Shown here piece after piece: positions 48,598-60,900 of a stretch of 64,000 bases of DNA. The position numbers and the translations under genes are program-made. The stretch is from Porites lobata (Eukaryota; Cnidaria; Anthozoa; Scleractinia; Poritidae). Below the pieces are notes generated by a model. The model saw only the letters and a program-made list of their open reading frames with translations, was not told the origin of the DNA and searched no databases. The stretch's first letter is position 1; every line of letters begins with the position of its first letter. The stretch lies in contig CALNXK010000008.1 in NCBI GenBank assembly GCA_942486035.1, forward strand, positions 3,115,001 through 3,179,000. Reading direction: 5' to 3'.

Positions 48598-49589
48598 TAT
48601 AGTAGTTAAATCTTAAATTATACCTAAATAATACGTGAAATGTTTTTGTTGATGGTGGTGTCTTTTTAGAAATGCGTTTTTTGTTGTTTTTTCTAAATTA
48701 TCTTGAAACCATCTGGCCAAACCACTTACCAGTAGCTAACTTGACATACAGACTACAGGTGCACAAGCTAAAATCTATAGTGGTAAATGTACCTGCCGTC
48801 CTCAGCTACTCTGCTCTGTACTCTAACACCTGATATCGTTTCTCAAATGTTTAACCTTAGATATATTACTTACACATGCCTTATTTATAGTGAGGAAGAG
48901 AAACCTCACTTAATTCAGAGAAACACATTTTTGGGTCAGAGAGGTTTTAGTAGCCTTTGCTTAATTGTGTCAACTTTTCCTGAGTTATGTTAATTCTCAA
49001 ATGAGGAAACCTTTGAGACTGTAAAGATTTTTCAATTTCGCTTGAAAACTGATACCCCTCCCGTCACCTTGTTATTCAACAGTGGATTTTGTGTTCGAGG
49101 CGGGGGCATATATGTAGCCATTCCAAAGACCTGTATGCCCAGGCCTGCAAATTTTGGTTTGTTCACTCCACCCCTTGTAATAAATTATGCGTTGTTGGGG
49201 TGAGCTAAAAAGCTTAAGAGGTCAAAGTGTTGGTAAGGTCAGACTAGTCATGCGGGCAATTTTCAGGATATGTGGAAATCAAAGTCAGCCAGGCCTACAA
49301 ATAGTTGAAAAACTGGCTACCCCCCTGCCAGGTAATGACCGTTCCTCAGGCTGCGCGCGCGCGTCTGACTCCCATATCCTCACATATCTGACTTTTTTAT
49401 CTTTTATAGCCCCTTATCCTCCACCCTCGATCTGAAGCCTTGTCGTGGACAGCAAAGGACCGTTGCAATTTCCATGAGTAAGTCTAGGGTGACAGCAAAG
49501 AGAAAAACTTGGGGTATCACATGACTGAAGATTAGAATGAATTTTTCTGTTCAGTTTTGGTTTCCGCTGTGAGTTGAGGGATACAAGGC

Positions 49590-50922
49590 CAGGGTGTCCA
49601 GTTCCTACTTTTCCCTATTTTTTGAGCATATTCCTATTTTCTCCTATTTTAAAACTAAAAGCTCCTATTTTTCCTGTTTTTTAGCTGGTGAAGCCAAAAT
49701 TTGTAACAAAATTGAAAACGGAATTATAGTTTTATGCAGTTTAGAGTGAGATTGATCATAAAGCAAGTAGTATATTGACTTTGATGTTCTAATATTATCA
49801 AAAATAATAGTTACATTTGTTCTTTCCATGACCTCTATTGCCCACTAGAGTTCTGTTAACAACTTTGTTATATTGTTACTTTTTGTATAATTTTCTGGTG
49901 CACCGGCCTACATGTATTGTATGCAGTGTTGTAGTTCTCATGACTATTGAATATTATGCATAGCCCAACGCATTTCAGTATCTGTACATGTTATATTTTG
50001 AAGTCTTGCCTTTATGATTTTATGTTCATCTTTGAAACTGAAAACAGGATCAAGTTGTTCTGTCACAACATTGGCCAGAGAAATCATCCAATCAGCTTCT
50101 TGTTTAAAGAACCAGTCACTAGCTGGATTCTGTAAGCTACATGAAAAGAACAGACTCAAGTTTAGTTTGCGGCACTAGCTCTCTTGGTGAGCTCTTGTTA
50201 ACAGCTACACCTAGTAAGCAACTGACGAAGGATCCAATATTTTGGTTGCGAAACCGGTCTTGCAGTCATAGCCAAGCAGCAGAGTGTAACGTTCTTCTAA
50301 GAACTTAACCATGGCACATTTACAATCTGGTACCAAAAAGATCAGTGTCATTTTGCGTTCACCGCAGCCGTACATTAAACTATGCGGTCTTTTCACTCAA
50401 ACAAGCATATTCTCGACTAGCTACCGATTGCAGATTAATGGAAGGAAACCTTTCCATAAGACTTTTTAGTCCTAGTTGGATATCCTTCATTGACAACGCA
50501 ATCGTAAGAAATTTCAATCCCCAGAAATTTCACTCTTTAAAGCTTTTCAAAGATTTGCCGCCAACTTGAAGGGAATTCGCATATGATCACCTTTGATTAT
50601 AGAACCCCGCTCGACCTGTATTCAAGCATGTCATTCTGATTAAAGCGTAACTGAGCCAATAAACTAAACGTTACTGATCATTTTCACTCCTTCTAAGCCG
50701 CGAAAGATGATCTAAATCCTGCGAACGTAAAAGCTGAGGTCTCGTAGCTTTTATTATAACCCTGATGGGGTGCTAGGAGGCTATCTTTGTCGACGAAAGT
50801 ACTTTTGATTTTCCTATTTTTCTCCTGTTTTTTATCATAAAGTTTCCTATTTTTCCTACTTTCTCAATCCCGAGTTTCCTATTTTCCTATTTTTTGGAGC
50901 AACCATGCCGCTGGACACCCTG
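49590..50922. mobile_element. hAT-like element with CAGGGTGTCCAG ends
   Basis: CAGGGTGTCCAG at the left and CTGGACACCCTG at the right are exact complements. Next to both ends are arrays of TTCCTATTTTT-like units in opposite orientation. CAGGG termini suggest hAT; the flanking 8-bp duplication is not clear, and I see no transposase in the 1.1-kb core. Confidence 0.55.
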
Positions 50923-51332
50923 AGAAGGAAGAAACGCTTTATTCTTTTTAGCTTCTAAAACTCTCACGTTCTTGTAGTAGATTTTTTGAAGCTTTTCACG
51001 TCCCCTAATTTACTTTGTGCCTTGTGCTGCACTGATAAACAGGATAAGGCCTTCACAGTCCTCACAGAGCGTTCCGATCTGTTTCGGGGTGAGTGGTCCT
51101 TCTAAGAGTAAAAGACCTCAGCCGACATTGCTGTAGGGGTCATGGAGGTGCACAAACCACCCCCACCACGAAAAGGCGGTCATTTCATCAAAGACCGTCT
51201 CAAACTCATTAATAATTCATAAAGAAAATTCAAAGGAAATTAATGTTTAATGAGTGTTTGGATATCAGATGAAAAACTGCTCATTTTTGCATCCTTAATT
51301 TCTCCTTCAAAAATGATTTTGTTTGAGAAGAA

Positions 51333-51473
51333 ATATCAAACATTCGACACAGTGTTTCATCACCAGATGAAACACCTCGAAGTTCGTCAAAAATACTCCG
51401 CTGCGCGTCGTATTTTCAACTCTCTTCTCGGTGTTTCATCTGGTGATGAAACACTGCATCTCATGTTTGATAT
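51333..51473. repeat. Hairpin MITE with perfect 27-bp core arms
   Basis: CAGTGTTTCATCACCAGATG and the following bases at 51350-51376 are the exact complement of 51430-51456; outer arms ATATCAAACAT and ATGTTTGATAT extend the pairing. Confidence 0.7.
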
Positions 51474-51479
51474 ATTACA

Positions 51480-54400
51480 TCAAAGCCGGATGTGTTTAAC
51501 TTTTAAGCTTTTTTTATATTCCTAATGTTACTTATTTTAATTTCAAAACTTGTCTTATACATTGTTAGCAAATTATTATATTAGTCCTAGTTGTTTAAAT
51601 TGTATCATTATTATTGTTGTTGTTGTTGTTTTTGTTTTTACTATTAAGGGGTTGCAATGGGGAGCTTGAAAATTTTCTTAATAAGCCGAAGGTTTCTTAA
51701 TAGGCGGGGGTGGCTTGCAAAAATAAGGCATTTGAAACAACAGCCCATTATCACTCCCTCCTGACATGAAAATAATGTTTACAATAAAGTAAGCATGGTA
51801 CAATTATAGACAGTTTGTTGTACAGTCTTTTGGCTGTGCTATGCGCATGTCTTCCGGTGACAGGAGCTCATAACATGGCTCCTTCTTCAATTCGCTTTCT
51901 TTGATTCTCACCAAACGTAGCCGGGCTGTAGTCACCTAAACATGAAGCTCTTTCTTTAAGTCTCCTTAAGTGGCAAGAAAACGAGAAAATGTGGAATAGG
52001 GGATGCCTAATAAAAGAGGAAAGAACCGTTCACCCTTTTTGCCAGATTGGGGGAGGGTAAAGTTCACGCCCTCATTTCGTATCAAGAGAGAATTAACCAC
52101 TTTTTCTCTTTCATCTTTTAGGAAGCGCTTTCATTATGAACAGACACAGCATAAAGAGGATTACCAAAAAGCAATTTATGTATTATGCCGACTTTCTTGT
52201 CTTCGTTTTTCTTTTCGCGTTTTAACTTTAACCAATAATATTGAAATACGAATTAGTAAGATTGGTAAAATTTCAAACAAAGTCTCCAAAGTTGTGTGTA
52301 ACCAAAATAAACTTCTACAGGGAATCAAAATAATTATTTGTCGAATTAGTTTTGGGGGGTAAAAGTGACATGGCAGTCTCAACGTTTGCCTGTCGCTTTG
52401 TCTCTTACTCTCTGCCTCTCTATTTTTTATTTTGCTGGCAATTTACTGTTCTTTTTTAAAGGCAGAACTTGAGCCAGGAGGTTGAGCCACGGCTTATGTC
52501 GGGACTTTTATAAATTTCTACAAGCGAAAAATAAATAAATAAAAATAATTGGTGGGTTCACACTGGACTTTTCAAGTGCACTTGAAGAGCATTTGAAGAG
52601 AACTTCAGACTAACTCGTGTGTGAACGGGTCCTTTTTCACTTGAATGATCTTTTCACTTGAATGATCTTGACTAGTCGTACTTAGTACAGGGTCAAGGGG
52701 GGGGTCTCATCACGAGTCCACAAACCACAATTTTGAGTTTCACGAGTCACTAAACAAATAACATAGAGGTCGTACAAACTGCCAAAAACGTTACGTCAGT
52801 CCTATTTTGTAAAACAGCACTTCGATTACATTTTAGCAAGTTAACTATAGTTTCAGGAACCTTATAAAAGCGCTACACGGCTATAATTCCCTAGGAAAGC
52901 CAGCTATTGGTGGGTCTGTGCGCACTGAAGTGTGAAGCCAAGGGCGGATTTAGGAGTGGGCTCAGTTGCCCCTGCGCCCCCTCATTTTGTCCAGGATTTT
53001 TTCCTTCTGTAAACGTGTCTCGCATGGTACTTCGAGCTTTGTTACTTACATATATTTTCTTCAATAAACATTGTTAATAAGAAAAGAATCTTTGTTTGAA
53101 GCCTACATTTTTAGTCGCAAATGACCAAAGCTCCCAGAATGCATACAGTAAATATCCATCTTAAACAAACTGGATTTGATAATTTTTCAGGGAGACAATG
53201 TTGTTGCTTTGCCAGGAGGTTGTGCTCACGCCGCAACGGGAAGACGTGCCTTTTAGCAGAACAGGTTTTCATGTCAACTTGTTTCTGCTGTTGGAAGCAT
53301 ATTACTGTAGACTCTGAATTTTTTGTTTTATCGACTCTTGAAAAATGTCACCAAATTTCGCTCAGCGGTCCTTGGTCCGCGACCTATGACCTTGGTTGAA
53401 TAAAACTTCCCAAAATAAAAAGCGACGGTCTTTGTTTTCGAAGAATGTTTTGAAAATCGTCCCTATGCGTGTCTGCAAGTTCTCTTTTTTAAATACCTCG
53501 AATACATATATACAGAGTTTTTGGTAATTATTTTCGACCGCGCTGAAAACCGCTCGTCGACGCTCGTGTGGGAGACTCGAGGAGACTGTTGTCTGAAGTC
53601 TTTGAAAGAAAAGCAGATCATTTTATACTCACAACATCTTCCGAAAAAAACTTTAGCTTATTTGCATCAGGAAAAGAAAAAAATACATGAAATATTGTGA
53701 AAATCACGTTTTCGTGTGGAAACTATAACATTTTTACTTTTTTTTCGTGCTGCTTAGCTGAGACGCGGACCAAGGACCATCGAAAACGGTCGCCTTTTTT
53801 CGAATTCCAAGCAAAATATTTATGTCTGGAACTTGAAACTTCAGGATTATTGAGAGGAACATAAAAGCTTTCTTCAGGGAGTATTTCAGCTCGTTGCGTG
53901 AATATTCAAGTTAATGACTTTTAGACGCGGACCAAGGACCACATACTGTGACACTACTGTACATAAACATAAAAGACGAAAAAACACCTTAACTTATACT
54001 GATTAACTATAGAATATCACCTAAGTATTGTCTGTATATCGCATAGAAATACGCCAAATATCAAATCTGATTATAGATTTGCAACGATCTAAAGATCCGA
54101 ATCTACCTCCAGCTAGACGGCGCCATTTTTCTTGCCCCGACAGCGGATCGAAATGCGAACTAGTTCCAGTCCTACTCAGCATCACAGCTGAACTAGAGAG
54201 CGCGCACTCGCGTATGAGCGCTGCGCAGTGACAACAACTTTCTTTTCCTGAACTTTGATAGAGTCCTTTAGAATTCAACTCTAAAACAATTTGTCAACAT
54301 TTGACGAATTAAACGAGATGGAACAAGCGTGATAAAGTTTGAGGCAGCGCGAATTCACTTTTTAAGTGACGTTTTCGTAGCCTTCGTTGTTGCCTGAGCT
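51480..54400. other. Intergenic, no gene supported
   Basis: A 119-codon frame at 52003-52362 has no recognisable domain. GACGCGGACCAAGGACCA-type phrases recur at 53370-53390, 53761-53780 and 53925-53942, perhaps from a decayed repeat. A (TTG)n run lies near 51612-51632. Confidence 0.35.
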
Positions 54401-54413
54401 CCCTTTGAAAAAA

Positions 54414-54551
54414 TAGCCTGAGTAGCATGGCGGTTTTGGTTGGGCGTGCTAAGTAATGAAGGCGGGCGAGGGCAGAGAAACCGCGAGGAGATTGGGGCGG
54501 GTTCGCCGCTCGTGCGCCCGGCTCGACAAAACCGCCATGCTACGCAGGCTA
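54414..54551. mobile_element. TAGCCTG-family MITE, copy 6
   Basis: 138 bp, TAGCCTGAGTAGCATGGCGG...CCGCCATGCTACGCAGGCTA, with an exact 9-bp duplication TTGAAAAAA at 54405-54413 and 54552-54560. Arm sequence beyond the first seven bases differs from copies 1-5. Confidence 0.87.
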
Positions 54552-55294
54552 TTGAAAAAATAGCTCATATGTCAGTGGTTTGGGTGTATGTATCTTTGTG
54601 GCTTTGTGGCTTTGTATGTTCGGATGTTTGTTGCAGGGGCCAATAAGGTTGAAGGCACAATAAGTTGACGCGTAACAACCAATGAGATTTTGGCATCTAA
54701 CCGTTAACGATATTGCTTAAGGTCAACCAAGGGCACTTAGAGACCGCAATTTTCAAGTCTTTTATTCCGGCTAAAGTTGTTTAGAAGTATAACATTGAAA
54801 TATCTTCATGATTCAAAGGCTGAGTACAGTGATGCAGCTGTTTGAGGGGTGCGTATTTTAGTGTGGCTGCTGCTTCAAGACATTCGGCCTAATTCCGCTA
54901 TCGCCAACGATACAACGCACATTTCATAATGTATGAGTTCTGTTTCACCTGCTTCAAGGTACAGTGTAAAAGATCATATATTTTTCAACGTTCCTCCAAT
55001 GAAACAATAATTGAAATTTAGATATGGACTTTAATTCTGGAGTATGCGGCCTATAAATTGTGGTTTTCGAAGTTTGAAAGGCAAGGCGAGTATTGCTAAT
55101 CCAGAAACAAGCTTTTTTCTCTTGGTTACAAGTTCAACAGACCTTTTTCGTACCAGGAAGAACAAAACAACAAGAAGACAAAAGAAGTTCGGTCAGAGTG
55201 GGTACCCTCAGGGCTTTAAGAACCCAGGGAAAGAGGTTGGCAAGAAATATAACCACGTTCCCATTGCCTTTTTCACGTTTGGAACGAGAACGGT

Positions 55295-55427
55295 TAGCTT
55301 GCGAGCAAGCTCCACGGGGTGCTCTGGCGGAGGGGCGGGATAAGGAGGGAGACGTTTAGGGTAAGGATTAGAGTTTCCTTTTCCCGCCACGCCGCTAGAG
55401 CACCCCGGAGAGCTTGCTCGCAGGCTA
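55295..55427. mobile_element. TAGCCTG-family MITE, copy 7
   Basis: TAGCTTGCGAGCAAGCTCC...GAGCTTGCTCGCAGGCTA, with a 9-bp duplication GAGAACGGT/GAGAATGGT (55286-55294, 55428-55436). The end sequence is shared with copy 4; the next arm block is GGGGTGCTCTGGCGG. Confidence 0.85.
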
Positions 55428-55767
55428 GAGAATGGTGAATTAGAAAGCCTTCTTCGTCCTTCTGCACTCCTACCCTTTCTTTCTTTCTCCTTTTCCGGAA
55501 ACACACGCAGAAAAACAATTAAAAAATAACATGACCAACGCATCATATGAATTTCACATTATATTTGCAATCACACAAGTGAATGATTATCATTACGTGG
55601 TACATCGCACTATAATTACAGAATAAAACCATCATCGGCTTGGGTCACCCTTGATGCACGATGTTAACGACGAAAAAATTCCAAACTCACTATTATTTAA
55701 CACCTTCTATTCTTTGTAATGCACCTGTAGAATGGCCAGTTCCACAGGTAACCGTTGAGTGATATGA

Positions 55768-56010
55768 TCCCCCCCGGGAGCACTCCCTATAATGGCCTAC
55801 ACGGAGAGGCTCCGACCGAAAGGCGTCCCTTTTTCGGCTACAGGTAAATAATACGTATATTTAAAGGGTAACATTTTTTAACGGAAGGTTTACGAAGGGG
55901 GTACCTTTTCTGTCAAAAATGGTATATAAAAGCCGTAAGGGGTTGGACCTTAAGGCGGAGCCTCAAGGTATAACACGTTGCTTATTACCCCCCTACCCCC
56001 CGGGAATTTC
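55768..56010. repeat. Dispersed repeat with GTATATAAAAG motif, copy 2
   Basis: Same phrase order as 4683-5100: GCACTCCCTATAATGG, TACCTTTTCTGTCAAAAA, GGTATATAAAAG and AAGGGGTTGGACC. This copy keeps the GGCGGAGCCTC box that is partly lost in the other. Confidence 0.55.
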
Positions 56011-56143
56011 TGCTGCAATTATAAAACATAAAGACTTACACTGTATTCCCATTTAAATGACAACAATGTCTTATCTGTTATACTTTAAGTAGGAAAGAAA
56101 TCACGCGGCAAAAGTAACCGCCTATTCATTACCAACTGGGGAG

Positions 56144-56541
56144 CTGTTTACATAAAGGAAGGAAGATCCTAGCGCCAAGAAGATCCAAGAAGGCGGAACA
56201 ACTTTTCGTTGGGTTTACATACAAAAATTTCGGTTCGTATGGAGAAGGAATTGCAGATTAAAGATCACCCATTGAACGACTCGCCGCCATTTTTGTTCTG
56301 TGTGTCCCTAGTACTAGGATCTTCCTCGCGAAAGCAGTTTCCATGGTGCTAGGATTTTCCTAGTACTGGGATCTTCCTGCCCCTCAGCTAGGAAGACCTT
56401 AGTACTAGGAAGATCCTTGCGCTAGGGACAAGCACAACTTTTTGTGTGTAAAGTGAGTAAAACATGTGGCGCTAGGATGATCCATCTTCTAGGATCTTCC
56501 TTGTGCTAGGATCTTCTTCCCTTCACGTACATTGTAAACAG
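56144..56541. mobile_element. MITE packed with CTAGGATCTTCC boxes
   Basis: Left CTGTTTACATAAAGGAAGGA pairs with right CCCTTCACGTACATTGTAAACAG-type sequence. Inside, CTAGGATCTTCC or its complement GGAAGATCCTAG occurs about ten times in both orientations, often as AGTACTAGGATC. Confidence 0.65.
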
Positions 56542-56544
56542 TCC

Positions 56545-57900
56545 ATAAAAATGTTCTATTCCCATTATTTGTACCTTACTTCCGGTCTATTCCTATAAAA
56601 AACTAACTTGTAAATATACAGTCTTGCTGTTTAAATAAGTAATCCTACAATCAACGGTGTGAAAACGTTATCAAAAGAAATGAAGAGCATTCGGTAAAAT
56701 TGATTTGGTTTATAAAAATGAAAAACAAGTTAACAAAATTTTTTACCTGAGAAGTGTACCTTTTTACAACAATTAAATCCACGATATTTGCCCAAATATG
56801 TTTATCCTAATTTAATCCATTTTTAACTTTAAAACTAGGTTCTGAGGCAAGGTCATTTAATAAAATAATATTTGACTTTCAACTCTGACAAATTGTAATG
56901 TTCGTTATTATTGCTTACAGATTTTATTTGAAAAAAAAAGAGTCATTCAAATAAGCAAGAGAGGGTATCAATTTCACAGTGAAAATAAATACAAAATTAA
57001 AGGATGTTAAGGATCTTTCAAGATTGCGCTTGATCAAAGAAAGTGTTATTATTAATAATTAATAAAGAGTTATTATTACTGATCAGACCTGTTTGAGATC
57101 ATGTTTAGAATGCAGTGTCCAATAATTTGTTCAAGTATAACCAGCTGAATGGTGGTAGTTGCTCGGTGTTTTAAGCTTGGTGTAATCACCAAATGACATG
57201 ACACAAAAGATTGAAATAAACATTGACCAATCATATATGCCACAACATACTGACTAACCAACAGTGGTTTCTGCAACAACAAGAAACGCCCACTGGTGTA
57301 GCCTACCTGGCGGCCGATTTTGTTGGGAAAGGAGGTTGTGAGGGACAGTATGTTTCCACCCCATTCTCTTTACGGCTTTCCCACTTGCTCATACACCTCA
57401 TGTTGCCTTTCACCATCAAACCTGGCAGCTACACATGCTATACTACTACTGGTGTTTCTTGTTTACAGCGTGCGTATGCTTGGATGAAGTTCCTTGCTCA
57501 TAACAAAAAAGCAACTGACACCTAGTTCAGACCAACTATGCATAGATACAGTATTTTCATCCTTTTTTGAAAAAAAAAAGTTAGTAAGACTTCAGGCGCT
57601 TGCCAAAAGCCAAAACTGGCCTGCCTGTTGGACCAGCTTTTTTGAAAATAAAATTGGTTATTTTGAAAGTTTTTGCTTGATACATTTCTACCTTTCATAC
57701 AATTTAAGGAATGGGCATTCCTTTTAACTGTATGCAAGGTAGAAATAGTATGATAAATTCTGCCTAACAGTGGAATAATTATCTTTATGACAGGATTGGT
57801 CTAGCCATCTATTTCTGACAAATGGTAAGAACCCTTACATTCACATCATCTGTGTAACTGTTGCTGCTCACTGCACACTAGCTCTTGACTCTGAGTACAG
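56545..57900. other. 3' flank of SPTLC2 copy 2
   Basis: AT-rich. It should contain the 3' UTR on the minus strand, but no AATAAA in a convincing place was found. The plus-strand frame at 57223-57525 has no recognised domain. Confidence 0.35.
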
Positions 57901-57907
57901 CTGGAAG

Positions 57908-60900
57908 TCATGCTTTCAGGTTTTTAGTTTGCTTGGAATACTTTAGCTGAAGAATATCTCCAACTTCATCAATGGCTTCAAGGGCCTAAAATGTACGAAG
58001 ATAAAATGTTAAATCTAAATGAGGATATGACCAGCGCAGTTTTAACATATAGCAATTTGAGCAATATTGCAAATTTAGGCCAAAAAGAATTAATTTCTGC
58101 ATAAGTGCTTCAGCGTTCTGCTATGAAGACCCATACATGTACACGTACGTACATTGGGAGAGAGGTAATTATGTTGTTTATTTCATTTAAAGGGAACCTC
58201 CACTTCAACAAAAAGATAACTTTAAATCACAGGAAATAACTGTTACAGTCAAGTCAATCTAAAATATTTTTAAAGAAAGCGTTTGTATCCCAAAGAAATA
58301 ACTTTTAGATTCGCCTATTTTTGTTTTCAAATTTTGCGGGCGTCGCCATCTTGAATAATTGTGACGTGTGATGGTTGCCCTATTGTTATTAAACAAAAGC
58401 TCTTTGTGTCAGAACAATAGAGCAACCGTAACACGTCACAATTATTCAAGATGGCGGCGCCCGCGAAATTTGAAAGTGAAAATAAGCGATTTTAAAATTC
58501 ACTTTTCCTGATATAAACACTTTTTTTAAGACAAATTTCGAACAAATTTGTTTATCAACATAATTTTATTCGATTTAAACTTATTCTGTAGTAAGAGTGG
58601 AGGTTCCCTTTAAATACATGAAAGTATGGTCCATGTAATTGACCATAGAATGAAGATGATGTGAACTGCTGCAATGTATATTAAGCAAACTTTTTAGCCT
58701 CTCCTTACCAGGGTTCATACAAAAAAATTGCAACCCTTTTTAAAGGACTTTCCAAGGACCACATTCAATTTTCAAGGACCACCTACCAGGACATTAATTT
58801 CACAGATTGTACAAAAACACATATTCCCAATCCATTCTAACAGGACTTTAAAGGCTTGACCTGTTTGCTCCACCACCTTCTCTACATTTTTCAGTTCACT
58901 TGTCTTAAATTGATAGTTAATTTTAGCAAAAAACAAAAAAGGCTTGATGTAAGTCACCCTTTAAAACTTCTCTGAGCTATGATTTATATTCTGTTAGTGG
59001 AAAATTTACAAGAAGTATTAAAAAACGCTTTCCAGGCAACTACAGTACATTCAGGGTTAAAGAAAATTTAAGGACTTCTCAAGGACTTCCGCAGAAATGT
59101 ACGCACTTTTCAGGGACTCCCTTTAAAATTCAATGAATTTTTAAGACTGTGTGAACCCTCTAAACTATCACCGCTGTCACCAAGATTTCAAGTTGTTGGG
59201 TACAGCTGTTAGTAGGTGGAAAACTGCACAGCCACAAAGTGCTTTCTGTTCTACAGTATTCTCCTTTTGTTTCCTCTCAAAGTAGCCAGGGGAAATCCCA
59301 CGCTCCTGGCCCTTTGCAACAGCATTGTCACTATGGTGTAACCATTCGAAAATACACCCTCTCTGGTAATACTTTTGCATTGTTCAAACTCTGATATTCA
59401 CTTTCACAGAATAAAATTCAAAACTTTTCTTGCTTTGAGTAAAACAAGTCAACTGATGAGAGTAAAATTATTGTATAAATTAAAAGAGTTATGGTCGATT
59501 TTCTTTTTGCTATAAGCTATTGCTGTTTTTACTTGCCTTATCCAGCTGTTCACGAGTGTGCGATGCTGACATGCAGAACCGAGTACGAGACTCAATCAAA
59601 GGAGTGGCAGGAAAGCCAACAACAACAACAGCAACATTCCTCTTTAACATTTCACGGCCAAAGGCACTAACAACAAACAGAACAGGGACATGAGAATAAT
59701 CAAACATATAATCGGGTTCAGTGGGCTCAAATAGAACGTTAACAAGTTACACTCCAATTCAACATGACATGACATGATGTTTTAAATGTTTGTACATCAG
59801 ACAATAATCATTGCCCTTGTTAACAAGACAGTCTTGAATAATTCACTAGCTGTTAACTTTTTCAAGCAATATGCTAGATACAGCTTATCAGAAGACTTTT
59901 GTTTAATAAACACCACTCACATTACATGATTTCAATTAATCCTATTCAGGAAAATTAATACTACCAGTAACACTAAAGAATTTAATATGCTACCTTTGTA
60001 GCTCATACAGATGCACCACTACTTCAGGCAACTGTCTAAAAGTCGCTTTTTTTTTCATGGATACAAAGACTGATATAATTCTCACTGATTTATTTTCCCA
60101 CAAATAGCTCAAATCACATCTGAAAAATTCTACATATTTTCGGCACTCTAGCATAATGCCTTATATTATTTTAACCAATTCAACAAGCACTCTAGTGGAA
60201 GGCTTGCCTATAATAAAAAACTACTGTCAAAATCTTGAACCACATATAAATACTTACGCAATTTTGGCAGGCATATAAAGAAGAAGAGGGATGACTGGTG
60301 AGGCATCATGACCATAAACAATAAATCCCATTTTCTTGAGTCTTTGTCTGAAGTATCTACAAGGGAACAACATGAGGTGTACACAAAGAATTAATAGACT
60401 ACTTTTTACTGATACCAGGGCCGACTCATGAATAAACTAATCTCAGGGTGCAAAGGAAGTCAGTTTTACAGCCTGCAATTTGGGCAAGCTGTAGCTGGCA
60501 TGTACTAGCCCACAAGTCATTTCACCTAGTCCCAAAACCCTTTTTGATTAGCAGGATTAATTACAATCCTTCTGTAATTTGAATTTTCCCAAAAAACAGC
60601 ACTTGCCCATTGGGCAAGTTAAGAACAAAACTCACTAGCCACAGGCTACCAGACATGACTTTCTACACAGGCTGTAATCTTAACAGACCACATTGTATTA
60701 TGGGATGCCAACTGGGTAAACCAGTATGTACATTGTACCAGTATGTGGTTCCCAGCTTGTGTAACCACTTGTGTTGTTCTCAAAAAGCTAAGATGCAGAG
60801 GAAAGGCATTCTTTTTTGTCACATTTTACGTCAAATTTTGTCTAAAGAGCATTTGAACGCAGCAATAACTGTTGGTCTCCTTAAAAACAGGGCATACATG

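Noticed and set aside
52003..52362. 119-codon plus frame
   Set aside because: No domain, no splice partner, and composition like the AT-rich surroundings.
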